A stretch of DNA of 24,619 nucleotides from Chara braunii (GCA_003427395.1 BFEA01000215.1:768650-793268), one strand, 5' to 3'. Positions 1 to 9,506 are shown, counted from the first letter of the stretch. Program-made: numbers and translations. Notes: generated by a model from the letters alone, not told the origin.

Positions 1-789
1 CCCCACGACGCTTCATCGACGGACTCATCTTCGGATCCACGCATCACCGAACTTCTCGATGCCTACAGCGACGTGTTCGAAGGCCCGCACGGAGTAGTAC
101 TGCATCGACCCATCCGCCACGAGATCATCCTCGAGGACGGGGTCGTACCTCCGCGTGGTTGCATCTACCGAATGAGCGAGGAAGAATTAAGGGTGCTTCG
201 GGCACAACTCGACGACCTTCTGGAGAAAGGTTGGATTCGGCCTAGCTCATCCCCATACGGTGCTCCTGTTCTCTTCGTCCGGAAGAAGAACAAGGATTTG
301 CGGTTGTGCATCGATTATCGCAAGCTCAACGCGCAGACGATCAGAAACGTCGGCCCTATCCCACGCATCGACGATCTTCTCGAGCGACTAGGCGGCGCCA
401 AGTTTTTCTCCAAGCTCGATCTCAAGTCAGGATATCACCAACTCGAGAATCGGCAGGAGGATCGCTACAAGACCGCATTTAAAACGCGATATGGGCATTT
501 CGAATGGCTGGTTATGCCATTTGGCCTTACGAATGCCCCGGCCACTTTCCAAGCGGCTAGGACAACGGAGTTCCGACACATGCTGGATCGATACGTACTT
601 ATCTACCTCGACGACATCCTGGTGTATAGCCGGAGTTTGGAGGAGCATGTGGAACACCTGCGCACCGTTTTGGAGCGGCTACGACAAGCCAAGTACAAAG
701 CCAACCGCGACAAGTGCGAATTCGCGCAGCAGGAGCTGGAGTACTTGGGACACTATGTGACGCCGCAAGGCATCCGTCCACTTGCGGAC
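1..789 (+). pseudogene. Ty3/gypsy pol, reverse transcriptase part (5'-partial, frameshifted)
   Basis: The frame is open from base 1, so the true start lies outside the window; the GTG at 73 is only an internal codon. It encodes the RT domain: a lead-in ending in VVLHRPIRHEI, the LCIDYRKLN block (about 306-332), the LDLKSGYHQ block (about 415-441), MPFGLTNAPATFQ (about 514-552) and the catalytic YLDD box at 604-615, which is intact. RT copies the element RNA into DNA in the cytoplasmic virus-like particle. After the LGHYVTPQGIRPL stretch the frame is lost: at 790 the code continues in the next frame, which fits loss of two bases or gain of one. The rest of the first frame, to a stop at 951, is shadow. 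An A-to-G-type change puts Arg where Met is usual in the block before YLDD (558-560). Confidence 0.9.
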
Positions 790-3005
790 AATCGAGGCCC
801 TACGAGTATGGCCCGAGCCCACCAACACCACAGACGTTCGTTCATTCATGGGGTTGGCGGGCTACTATCAGCGATTCATCACCGGATACTCAAGGATTGC
901 TGCACCTATGACGCGATTACAATCGCCAAAGGTGCCATTCGTATTCGATGACGACGCACGCCGGTCATTCCAAGCACTTAAGACGGCCATGCTCATGGCA
1001 CCCGTCCTTAGCATCTATCACCCCACCTTGCCGACGAGAGTGACTACGGACGCTTCCGGCTATGGCATTGGGGCAGTCTTGGAACAGCACGACGGCGACG
1101 ACTGGCACCCTGTGGAGTATTTCAGCCACAAAGTGCCTCCTATAAACTCGCTTGATGATGTAAGGAAGAAGGAGCTGCTCGGATTCGTCATGGCTCTCAA
1201 GCGATGGCGGCACTTTCTCCTTGGGCGTCGTAGGTTCACATGGGTTACAGACAACAATCCATTGACCTACTACAAGACGCAGGATACGGTGAGCAGCACG
1301 ATCAGACGATGGATGTACTTCATCGACCAGGTTGACTTCACACCGAAACATCTTCCCGGCCTCTCAAATCGCGCAGCAGATGCACTCTCGCGAAGACCTG
1401 ATCTTTGCGCTATGACACATCATGCCTTCGCATTCGACGAGGAGCTTCAACGACACTTCACTCGGGCATATGAGTCTGATCCGGACATTGCCACGCTATA
1501 TGCACAGCTATCTTCGGATCACCCGCCGACCAGCAACTATCGGATTGTCGACGGGTACATGCTTCTCCACTCGAGAGGCAAGGACTTGTTGTGTGTCCCA
1601 CGAGACCGTCGTCTTCGGACTCGCCTTCTCGGAGAGTTCCATGACTCGCGACTCGCCGGCCATTTCGGAGTCAACCGCACTATTGCACGGCTTCGACAAC
1701 GATTCCGATGGCCCGACCTCATTACCGATGTCACTCGGTATTGCGACTCTTGCGAAGTTTGCCGACGCAGCAAACCCCGCAACCGCAATCCCTATGGCGA
1801 GCTACGCCCGATGCCTATCCCACGGGAACCCGGTCTCTCCATTGCCGTGGACGTCACCGGTCCGTTCCCTCGCGACCGGCTCGGGCACGACGGCATCCTC
1901 ACGCTTGTGGACCGATTGAGTAAGTACGCGCGTTTTCTTCCTTGCAAGTACTACTCCACGGCTCCCGAGCTGGCACGCCTCCTGCACACCGGTTGGATTT
2001 GTGGCCACGGTGTACCAGAAGACACAGTCAGCGACCGCGACACTCGCTTCATGTCGGCATTTTGGACTGCTCTCATGCAGGAGCCCGACACGAAGATGAA
2101 ACCAAGTTCGGCTCGGCATCCACAGACGGACGGGCAAACGGAGCGGGCACATCAAACCGCTCAAATGATGCTTCATACGCTCATCCGTCCGGACCAGAAA
2201 GATTGGGTTGATCGCCTCCCCGACATCGAGTTCGCCTACAACACTTCGGTGCACCCGGTGATCGGCGTGACTCCATTCGAGTTGCACCACGGTGGACGGA
2301 AAGGTCGTATCTTCGCCGACCTTCTCCTCCCTCGACCAGCCGACATTGACGCCGCTTGCTCTCCCACTTCCGTCCGGAAGTATAGGGAATTGCTGACTCA
2401 AGCCCGCGCAAATATGCAAAAGGCTCAAGTCCGCATGCAGCAGCAAGCCAACAGGCGTCGCGTGCCATGTCCCATCCGCGCCGATGATCTGGTTTGGGTC
2501 TCCGCGGAAGAGTTTGCACTGGAACATGATGTTTCACGCAAACTGCTTCCCAAGCGGTTTGGACCATGGTCTGTGACATCAGCCGCGGGCGATGAGCCCG
2601 ATGACCCTTCATTTGTGATCAACATTCCCGAGCATCTGACGGTCCATCCAGTCTTTCACGCGTCAAAACTGGCAACATATACACCAATTAAAAGCGACGA
2701 CTTCCCGGGCCGACGATCGCAGGACCCTCCATCTATGGATGGTCATCAGGAGGTTGACCGCGTCATCTCGGATCGCAAGTACGGCAGCAAGCCGCGACAG
2801 TGCAAAGTTACATTTAGAGCATACAATCCCGACGACACTCGGTGGATTTCAGGAGCAGATTTGAAAGCATCCGCACCGCTGATCTACGCTCACTACGAAC
2901 GTCAAAGGTTAGCCAAGGGACCTCCACGACCTGCCCCTCCCACCCGGACTGTGGTCCCTCCCTCAGACAGACAACTTCGTCCTCGCAGGTTAAGCTCGGT
3001 CTTTC

Positions 3006-3020
3006 AAGGAGGGGGGGGGG
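3006..3020 (+). promoter_or_regulatory. Polypurine tract (PPT), copy 1
   Basis: AAGGA followed by ten G, directly before TGGCATACTG. In LTR retrotransposons such a purine run at the end of the internal region primes plus-strand DNA synthesis and sits right against the 3' LTR, which starts with TG. The tract is also translated as a Gly run at the end of pol. A second copy lies at 3465-3477 because of the tandem duplication. Confidence 0.75.
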
Positions 3021-3040
3021 TGGCATACTGCGTAGCCACA

Positions 3041-3058
3041 CGGGCCCTGCAGGGCCCG
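3041..3058. repeat. Perfect 18-bp palindrome in LTR start, copy 1
   Basis: CGGGCCCTGCAGGGCCCG is its own reverse complement. In duplicate copy 2 one arm is missing: 13 bases between two CA dinucleotides are deleted. A second palindrome, GGGCCTGCAGGCCC, is perfect in copy 2 (about 3583-3596) but has one mismatch in copy 1. Around both lie many short inverted blocks of TTTCAG and CTGAAA, so a single strand of 3040-3240 and of 3500-3670 could fold strongly. Confidence 0.9.
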
Positions 3059-3464
3059 TCCCGCACTTTCAGCCTAAAAGCCTAAAACTTAGGGCTTACA
3101 GGACCCGGACGTTTCAGCCTGAAAGCTGAAATACGAGGGTCTGCAGGCCCTATTCCGTTTCAGCCTATTTCTAGGCCTTTCAGGCCCAGACGCTTTTCAG
3201 CCTGAAACGGAGGGCCATTTTCAGGCCCTCATTGTGTTTGACCTACCTAAGACTCAGGCACGAAAACAGGGTTTAGAACATACGATCCCGACGACACTCG
3301 GTGGATTTCAGGAGCAGATTTGAAAGCATCCGCACCGCTGATCTACGCTCACTACGAACGTCAAAGGTTAGCTAAGGGACCTCCACGACCTGCCCCTCCA
3401 ACCCGGACTGTGGTCCCTCCCTCAGACAGACAACTTCGTCCTCGCAGGTTAAGCTCGGTCTTTC

Positions 3465-3477
3465 AAGGAGGGGGGGG
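3465..3477 (+). promoter_or_regulatory. Polypurine tract, copy 2
   Basis: AAGGA plus eight G, followed by TGTGGCATACTG. This is the duplicated counterpart of 3006-3020 and lies directly before the sequence taken here as the LTR (TG at 3478). Confidence 0.7.
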
Positions 3478-3928
3478 TGTGGCATACTGCGTAGCCAGGG
3501 CCCGTCCCGCACTTTCAGCCTAAAAGCCTAAAACTTAGGGCTTACAGGCCCCGGACGTTTCAGCCTGAAAGCTGAAATACGAGGGCCTGCAGGCCCTATT
3601 CCGTTTCAGCCTATTTCTGGGCCTTTCAGGCCCAGANGCTTTTCAGCCTGAAACGGAGGGCCATTTTCAGGCCCTCATTGTGTTCGACCTACCTAAGACT
3701 CAGGCACGAAAACAGGGTTTCGGAACAGGCCAGAAATAGCATGTTCCCCACGCCAGCTCAAGCAGGCGCTGCAGCTGCAGCCCCTGCCTCCCTACGGCAT
3801 TGGCAAGAGCAGCCTCCTGGACTGCACCCGGTAGTACATAGGAAGTTCCCATGCACTTCACGGGTAGGTAGTTGTCAGTAGGCACGGGTAGTCTTCAGGA
3901 TTCGGCCGCAGCACTCAGGAGGAGCGTT

Positions 3929-4045
3929 GCAGTAGTCTTCAGCGCTAGGCAGTAGTCTTCAGCGCTAGGCAGTAGCCTTCAACGTTAGTGGCAGTCTTCG
4001 GCGCTGGGCGCCCATAGCCATAGAGTAGTCTTCAGCGCTGGGCGC
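3929..4045 (+). repeat. 20-bp tandem repeats in LTR (about five units)
   Basis: GCAGTAGTCTTCAGCGCTAG occurs exactly at 3929-3948 and 3949-3968, then with changes at 3969-3988, in a looser form near 3989-4008, and again at about 4025-4045. Similar GTAGTCTTCAG also appears at about 3888. Tandem arrays of this kind are common in retrotransposon U3 regions as enhancer-like elements; function here is inference. Confidence 0.85.
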
Positions 4046-4180
4046 TGGTAGGTGGTAGATCGTAGAGTTGGGAGAGATACTCGCGGAGGCCAGTGGTACT
4101 TACCTGTGGCGCCATCGCTCCAGCTCCATCTGCAAGGTACCTGCATCAAGGCACCAACTTCACAGGTTAGTACTGGACAC

Positions 4181-4201
4181 AAAGAGAGAGAGAGAGAGAG
4201 A
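4181..4201 (+). repeat. GA microsatellite
   Basis: An AAAGAGAG... run of about ten GA units inside the LTR, directly followed by a TTCTTCTTC pyrimidine tract. Confidence 0.95.
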
Positions 4202-4756
4202 GTTCTTCTTCTTCCTCTTCTAAGTCCACCATCTCTTCTCACCCTCTCGCCACCTGACGTCTCAGACTACAACAGGGAGAGACAGAGTTGTTACTTGAGA
4301 CTTGACGGCATTGGATCCAGACTTGACATTTGGGATTCAGACATTTCGACGAGGGACTATTTGGGCCTGTGCCGAAGACTTGGTGTTGACGACATTCCCA
4401 TCTTTCCCCTCCTCTTCGTCTAACCCCTTCTTCTTCGTCTGTGTATGGTAGGGGCTGGCGCAGTCTTCTTGTGTGAAGCGCCAGACCCCATTCACACCAT
4501 GTAACGATGATGATGATGTATGTTCAGGGCTGCATTGCAATATTGATTGTTCGGATCACTGGTATCTAAGTCTTCCACTGTGTTATCTTGTATTTTGTAT
4601 TGAGAGGTCGGTTCTTGTTCTGGTCTGCGCGTTACAGTATGCAACATTTCTGAGCTGCGCTGATTTAGTGTCCATCTTTGGCTTTGGTGTGAATCTTTGT
4701 GTGAGCTTTCATTGTGCATGTTGTGTGGAGATCGAATCTTGAGCAGATCATTGCAT

Positions 4757-4774
4757 TGGTATCAGAGTTGGAAC
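4757..4774 (+). promoter_or_regulatory. Primer-binding site, tRNA-iMet type
   Basis: TGGTATCAGAG (4757-4767) matches the usual plant LTR-element site complementary to the 3' end of initiator Met tRNA for 11 bases, then diverges (TTGG where CCAGG is usual). It lies one base after the CA that ends the putative LTR, the expected position for minus-strand priming. So the sequence to the right should begin the internal region of a retrotransposon in plus orientation. Confidence 0.75.
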
Positions 4775-4775
4775 C

Positions 4776-5782
4776 CGCTGCATCCACTGAAGTTGGGTGC
4801 TGGCAAGGCATAAGGCCGGTGAGAAGTTGATTAGGGTTGACCTGGAGTCAAGGGCCGAAGAAGAAGAGGCCTGTTTGGGGTAAGAGGGAGCACGTACCTG
4901 CATGCCAGGAGTGGCAACGAGCAATGTCATCGAAGGAACGTTTAGGAGTGAAGTGCTTCGCCCCCTCCAAGCCCTGTATTTGCTGCCTTTTGAATTGTGT
5001 GTGTTTGAGTACCTTCCCACTTCTTGGAGACGTTGCTGCTGGTCAATTTCGTTGATGTCATCGTTGCAATTGTCTTTGAGTCAACAACTGGATCTGCTTG
5101 AGCTTGTGTGTCAGTCTAGAGGACGGATTCTCTCCTGGAGAAAAGGCTCCTCCCCTTGTTGGGAAGTGGTTAGTGGTTGCCAGCCTACTTGGGGGCATGC
5201 GTACCCAGTGGGACCCTAGCCTCGTGAGAGATCAAGAATCGGGCATGCTTTAGGTCGAGCCTAGGCTAGAAGGTCGGCAGCCGGAGGTATCACCCGTAAG
5301 TAGAGAGCATGGGCATGAGCGGTGGGCGCTCGTAAAACAACCCGGCTAGCCCTAAGACCGGTACTGACCGGCATGCAACTGAACTGCAACTGACGCAGCG
5401 AGATGTTGTAAGTCTTGAAAGCAATCCTTCAGATTGGTGGCCACGACATCCTAATTGCGTCGTTAAATAATTTATGAGGTCCTTTCTCGCAGACCTTAAA
5501 TTTTTGGTTGGCCACCAGTTGTTAGGAGACCTGTAATGACGGGGGAATTAGGTCAGACCCTGAGCTAGGTTAGAATTAGAGTAGGTTAAGTGTTGAGGAG
5601 TAGGTCTACGTGGTGAGGAGGCGGACTCAACTTACCTGTGCTGACCCTCACCGTGGATGACTACCCCATGTTCAGTTTCCTGGCCTTGTCTGTCATGTGC
5701 GGGCCGCTACTCTGTTTCTTTCCGTCTTGGCTTCTTCCAGACTAGTAGGATGTGCAATACTAGTACGGCCAGTATTACAGAC
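4776..5782 (+). other. Non-coding leader after the PBS
   Basis: No convincing code in about 1 kb; frames are short and lack recognisable motifs. Its position after the primer-binding site suggests the untranslated leader of a retrotransposon internal region. There is a small inverted repeat (TGGTGGCCA at 5435-5443, TGGCCACCA at 5509-5517) enclosing AT-rich sequence. Confidence 0.5.
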
Positions 5783-6050
5783 CCACCTTAGGTATTGTCA
5801 TCATTCTGAGAAAGCTTTAGAAAATTTATTTGACTGGACGCCTTTGGATTGGGTAAGGATTCTAAACAAAGGTCCTTAGTTATTAGAAGGTGATTGGGTT
5901 GCTATGAATGATCAGTCCACCTTAGGTATTGTCATCATTCTGAGAAAGCTTTAGAAAATTTGATTGACTAGATGCCTTTGGATTGGGTAAGGATTCTAAA
6001 CAAAGGTACTTAGTTATTAGAAGGTGATTGGGTTGCTATGAATGATCAGT
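5783..6050 (+). repeat. 134-bp two-copy tandem duplication
   Basis: Copy 1 at 5783-5916, copy 2 at 5917-6050, exact offset 134. Both start CCACCTTAGGTATTGTC and end AATGATCAGT; about five single-base differences are clustered around 5828-5842 and 5873 (copy 2: 5962-5976 and 6007). No gene is recognised in it. The piece lies in the leader before the gag-like region. Confidence 0.95.
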
Positions 6051-6062
6051 CAAATATCTTAG

Positions 6063-6953
6063 GTACCCAGCCATATACCAACGAGGAGCACACAGAGATC
6101 GACAAGCAGCTGGTGGAAAAGAACAGGAAAAGGAGGAGGAGGAGAAGAAGAAGGCGAAGGAATTAAAAAAGAAAATGGAAGAAGAAAAGAGGACGGAGAA
6201 GGAAATGGAGGAGAAAGAGATGAAGAAGCAATTGGAGGAGGAAACAAAGAAGATAGAGGAGGTACAAGAAGAAGGGGATCTGTTGAGGAAAGGAAAAGGA
6301 AGAGTGGAAGGAGAAGAGAAGCCGGGTGAGGTGGAAAGTCACCCACGCAAGTCCAATCAACTGCAATGCCATCTCCTGGACACTGATGGATGGATGGACA
6401 AGTTCGAATTTAGAGGAGATGTGCAAGAGGAAGGGACTGAGGCCGAGCAGGCAGACTTTGCAGCAAAGATGATGGTTGCTGATGACGATGATGAAGGTGC
6501 CTTGCTGACCAGAAGGAGGTAGGAGCTTGATGAGAAAAACAGTTGAAAGCAGAGGGAGAGGCATTGCAGAGGAAATTGCAGGAGCAAAGGGGTAAGGAGG
6601 ATAACTCGCAGGAGAGTCGAACCCTCGTGACTGACGCATTGCTGCACACTGCAAAGGAACTCGCTGCACTCCACAAGACTGTTAGCAAGATTGACCACCA
6701 GACCGAATTTCAAGGTAGGTCAAACAACTTCCTCTGTGCCTCTGCTCATCGGATCAATAATATGACTCAAAATTACGTCCATCGGTTAGAGGGCATCTTC
6801 ACCAACAAGCTTGTGAGCACCATCGCATCAGTGAGGATAGGTGGCGGTGGTGGAGGAGGAGACGGTGGGGATGATGGTGATGATGGGAAGGGAGGCAAAG
6901 GCCCGAAGAGAGAAGGACACAAGAAGGGGAAGGAAAAGCAAACCAAGGGATAA
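6063..6953 (+). pseudogene. Gag-like coiled-coil region, broken into three frames
   Basis: Opens with GTQPYTNEEHTEIDKQLVEK (6062-6121), slips frame in the GGA/AGA-rich tract near 6125-6150, continues as a Lys/Glu coiled coil (6127-6522) that ends in an Asp-rich patch, and after a stop is followed by a second segment (6543-6953) with LQRKLQEQRG, a HKTVSKIDHQ helix, a Gly-Asp run and a very basic tail. Such long charged coils before a transposon gag are, in my recollection, common in charophyte gypsy elements; I see no CCHC knuckle here. It could instead be a decayed host coiled-coil gene. Position after LTR, PBS and leader favours a retrotransposon origin. Moderate certainty that it was coding, low on identity. 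Confidence 0.5.
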
Positions 6954-7032
6954 GAGAGAGGAGAAAAGATGAAGGTGAAACTCCCTGGGACTCGTAAGGG
7001 GAAGAAGGACGAAACTATATATCCAGTGGGAG

Positions 7033-7210
7033 GCTTGTTTCTTTTATACACAAGAAGAAGTCCAAGATCAACTCACTAGGAATTGAACCTATGACCTACC
7101 ACCAAAGAGGTGGATCACTTAGCCAATAGGTAAAGTGAGTTGGGATATAAGTGAAGCTCCGTGGGGGACATTTCACCCCACCCAAGCATGGATCAACCAT
7201 GACCCGGTGT
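7033..7210 (-). repeat. tRNA-like-bearing repeat, copy 1
   Basis: Homologous to 7313-7488 over its whole length, from CTTGTTTCTTTTATACAC to ATGACCCGGTG, at an offset near 276-280. The repeat extends on both sides of a 72-nt tRNA-like core, so it is larger than a bare tRNA pseudogene. A 100-base unrelated spacer separates the copies. Best guess: a tRNA-derived SINE or similar non-autonomous element, transcribed on the minus strand. Confidence 0.75.
7070..7141 (-). other. 72-nt tRNA-like fold with pol III boxes, copy 1
   Basis: Read on the minus strand the ends pair (AACTCACT with AGTGAGTT), there is a GG in the D-loop position (TATTGGCTAA), an anticodon-like arm CCAC-CTCTTTG-GTGG and a T-arm TAGG-TTCAATT-CCTA. 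GGTTCAATTCC is a perfect match to the B-box consensus; the A-box is weak. In the 7-base loop the anticodon position reads CTT, which would be Lys. The D-stem is poor. A working tRNA gene is unlikely because the same fold sits twice inside a longer repeat. Confidence 0.6.
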
Positions 7211-7312
7211 ACCCAGACTCGATTCGACCTGAACGCACATGAGGGACAACTCACGGCACCGGCCAGACTTCAACCAAGCACTACCGCAAGGGCGTCCGAC
7301 TGGTTCATAAGT

Positions 7313-7488
7313 GCTTGTTTTTCTATACACAAGAAGTCCAAGATCAACTCACTAGAAATCGAACCAATGACCTACCACCAAAGAGGTGGATCACTTAACC
7401 AATAGGTGAAGTGAGCTGGGATGAAAGTGGACCCCCGTGAGAGACATTTCACTCCACCCCAGCATGGATCAACCATAACCCGGTGCCG
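7313..7488 (-). repeat. tRNA-like-bearing repeat, copy 2
   Basis: Second copy of the repeat at 7033-7210, same orientation, with roughly one change in ten. It ends CATAACCCGGTG, after which the flanks differ (CCGGGGATTTT here, TACCCAGACTC in copy 1). Confidence 0.75.
7346..7417 (-). other. 72-nt tRNA-like fold with pol III boxes, copy 2
   Basis: Same fold as 7070-7141 and the same length. The anticodon arm is unchanged; the B-box reads GGTTCGATTTC (one mismatch), and the acceptor stem has one changed end (AGCTCACT against AGTGAGTT). The stem and loop positions are better kept than the spacer between the repeats. Confidence 0.55.
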
Positions 7489-7489
7489 G

Positions 7490-9020
7490 GGATTTTAAAC
7501 ATCGGACACTATCCGACTTTTTTGTTGAATTGAAGGACTTGATGAGACTTACGTTTGCCAAAGGTTCATTCAGACTGAACCTATGACTGAGAGACTAAAA
7601 GTTTTCAAGCTTCAGTTCGGACGCTTGTGGAATAACCTATCAAACAGAAACGCTATGTTGAACCCAGAGACAACATTCTTGGGCATACAAGTCTGCCCCT
7701 TTGATAGGCTTCGAACAATTGTGTCCAGGGACAATATTCTTAAGCAAGCTATTCTTGGGCAAACCCAAGGACGAGGTAGAAGGGCAATGCTGCGGAATCA
7801 TCTGATTCCGCCAGTTATTTGACATGCACATTGTGTCCTCCTCGAGAGTAACCCTCTAATGACCACTAACTTGTACTACGCAAATAATAGAGGTGGAAAT
7901 ATTATTCAAATATATGCCTTATGGCAAATTACTAGAAAACGCATCATAGAACAACCAGATAACAAGGACCAAACCACGAAAAAAAATCACCAGCTTGAAA
8001 TTAGGAAAAGGCAAACTGGAAAGAAGGTAGGCAGAGACCTTTTGCGTTAGCGGCGGTCGGACAGCGCTAACGCGAATGGAACCCAGCGCCCGACGAACCC
8101 ACGGTCCCTGCGTCAAGGCAATTCACACGAGGAAGCGCAAGAGGGAATTTTTCGAATTCCGGAGCTCCCACGCATCGAGACCCAAAATGGGGCAAGTCCA
8201 GCCACACCTTCGGGTGTGTCAAACAGCAACCATCGTACCTACGCCATCATCACGTCCACCATTGACGCGATCCCGACAAAGACACAACGAAGAAAACTAG
8301 AGGAACAATCAAAGTCGCCACACGGGCAACGTGAGACAGACAAATAGAGAAGGTGACGAGAACACAAGGTAATCAAGGAGGATGCTTGAGGAGAGGAAGG
8401 AGAGAAAAAGTCCAAGAGAGGGAAAAGAGAGCAAGGCAACAAGACGAAGACAAAAGGAGAACAGGTAGGGACAAGGAAGAAGAGACGACTGGCCGAAAGG
8501 AGAGGGAATATAGACAGAAGAGCCGGGGAAGAAGGGAGATCGCAAAGAGACAAGGAAGTACTATACTATTACAGGGTAGAGACAAGGAGGGCAAATCAAA
8601 GGAAAGATCCCGAAGAGGTCACGAGAGGACGATCGGAGAGGGAGTAACAGACACGAGTGGGTGACGGGAGAGGGGTTAACTATTACAAGGAATGAGACAA
8701 GAGAGGAAAAATCAGGGGAAGAATCTGCGAAGCATCCACGAAGATGATCTCTTAGACGAATCCTAAGAGGGAGAGAAGGAAGGACATGCCAAGTATCTGG
8801 CCTATCACAAGGCCACACAAGGTCGGTCTACTCCCGCTGCTTTTCAAAGGCAGGAGCCAAAACCCCACTTTCAACCCACCACATCGACCGTGCGGATCAG
8901 GGAAGGGTGAAAGTGAAGACAAAAGGGAGAGTGTTTGCTACGTCCATCACTCAGCAAACTACCACGAAGATTCCCACTCAAGTCGCACTCCTAGCCGCTA
9001 CTGTCTGCCCCAGCGGATAG
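7490..9020. other. Region without a recognised gene
   Basis: Frames are short and without known motifs. At 8044-8051 and 8066-8073 GCGTTAGC and GCTAACGC form an 8-bp hairpin around a GC-rich loop. From about 8340 to 8670 the plus strand is strongly purine-rich and the open frame 8353-8664 encodes a low-complexity Arg/Lys/Glu/Gly protein; this may be a decayed charged coil or simply biased sequence. The region lies before gag of the second gypsy element and could include its leader. Confidence 0.4.
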
Positions 9021-9506
9021 CTTAAAGGTACTTCGTTAGGAAACAACCACACATCCACCCCCATCAACCGACACAACCCCCCTACTCGTCACAACTTCCC
9101 ACCGTCACAACTTTCCCCTCACCCCACACATACTCTAAATCCTTCTTCAACCCCCTCACCATCCATAGACCCCCGTGGAGATATTGCTGAGTACGCCAAG
9201 CATACTACCTGGCTGGAATTTTCCCATAAGTTAAGGGAGTGGTTGTCCACACAAACTTACAATGGCAGCATGCAGGATCTGATCCCAAAATTTAAAAAGA
9301 TCGTGACACCAGAACTGGAGATTAGGGAAGGCCGCATTATGTATGCTTTTCTGAGGGCTCGTCCCAAGAGGCTCGCAGACCACTTTGGTCCCAAACAGAA
9401 GGAATTGAAGACTTACCACAAGATGGCAGCGGAGGGTTTAACATTAGACTCTATACTGCGGTCCGCTGAAAGGGACAACGGTGACCAGGAGGCCAATCAG
9501 GGATAG
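9021..9506 (+). pseudogene. Gag fragment of element B
   Basis: The frame is open from the stop at 9018-9020 to TAG 9504-9506. A Pro/Ser/Thr-rich leader (about 9050-9170) is followed by a capsid-like block: PRGDIAEYAKHTTW (9171-9212), FSHKLREWLSTQTYNG, MQDLIPKFKKIVTPELE, GRIMYAFLRARPKRLADHFG and LTLDSILRSAER. Gag packs the element RNA into particles. The same protein seems to continue in the next frame (9508-9771: GFTPVYGGGGPSIIKMYAAD and an acidic-basic linker to KVVKENSHSN), so there is a frameshift around 9490-9510. I see no start codon that I can defend. Confidence 0.65.

Larger units (their letters stand above)
791..3085 (+). pseudogene. Ty3/gypsy pol, RNase H-integrase-chromodomain part
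   Basis: A long open frame, counted from TTG 782 (767 codons), directly continuing the RT in another frame. RNase H: first Asp in TTDASGYGIGAVL (residue 90), then E131, D157 in VTDNNPL and D200 in SNRAADALSR. Integrase: HHCC finger with H287, H294, C324, C327, then catalytic D357, D418 and E454, with 35 residues between the last two (DD35E); all are present. A GPF/Y-like stretch (KRFGPWSV, about 591) and a chromodomain-like tail (about 656-706: EVDRVISDRKYG to YERQ, with conserved Tyr and Trp of the fold) follow. The chromodomain is thought to steer integration to marked chromatin. The frame runs through the polypurine tract into the LTR and stops at 3083-3085. Intact in itself but cut off from RT by the frameshift. 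Confidence 0.9.
2813..3720 (+). repeat. 459-bp two-copy tandem duplication over pol end, PPT and LTR start
   Basis: Copy 1 is about 2813-3271, copy 2 about 3272-3720. Both start with TTTAGA-RCATAC, run through the chromodomain tail, PPT and a GC-rich hairpin region, and end in CGAAAACAGGGTTT. The offset is 459 bp at the left and 446 bp at the right, because copy 2 lacks 13 bases of a palindrome (see 3041-3058). The shared TTTAGA at the junction is a microhomology of the kind left by slippage or end-joining. Copies differ by only a few substitutions, so the event is fairly recent. An ambiguous base (n) sits at 3637 in copy 2 where copy 1 has c. Confidence 0.92.
1..4755 (+). mobile_element. Ty3/gypsy chromovirus-like LTR retrotransposon, 3' part (element A)
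   Basis: Seen: pol code in the order RT, RNase H, integrase, chromodomain-like tail, then a G-rich polypurine tract and a TG-starting sequence that fits a 3' LTR ending in CA at 4755. The order RT-RH-IN places it in Ty3/gypsy (Metaviridae-type) rather than copia; the C-terminal chromodomain-like segment suggests a chromovirus. Gag and protease lie left of the window. The copy is damaged: a frameshift near 790 and a 459-bp tandem duplication across the pol/LTR border. The right edge is inferred from the primer-binding site at 4757. Classification is secure; the LTR extent is less so. Confidence 0.85.
3478..4755 (+). mobile_element. Probable LTR (about 1.28 kb), shared between two internal regions
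   Basis: It starts TGTGG just after the second PPT and ends CATTGCA just before the primer-binding site, giving the usual TG...CA ends. If the first PPT is used instead, the LTR would start at 3021. Inside: hairpin-rich start, 20-bp tandem repeats (about 3929-4045, likely U3), a GA run followed by pyrimidine-rich sequence (about 4181-4225), and a T-rich segment near 4580-4720. No convincing TATA box or AATAAA was seen. Open frames inside are short and unconvincing. Known biology supplies PPT-LTR and LTR-PBS adjacency; that this one LTR serves both sides is inference, since no second copy lies in the window to define its ends. Confidence 0.6.

Noticed and set aside
1802-2612. Long minus-strand open frames (241 and 143 codons) opposite integrase
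   Set aside because: They are antisense shadows of a clearly conserved integrase frame.
5435-5517. Inverted TGGTGGCCA / TGGCCACCA
   Set aside because: Nine-base arms 65 bases apart are weak evidence alone; noted only as part of the leader.
7070-7417. Two functional tRNA-Lys genes
   Set aside because: Poor D-stem, and the folds are embedded in longer repeats that are copied as a whole.
8239-8594. Minus-strand Leu/Ser/Pro-rich frames that look like membrane proteins
   Set aside because: They come from a purine-rich plus strand; low complexity, no conserved motif.
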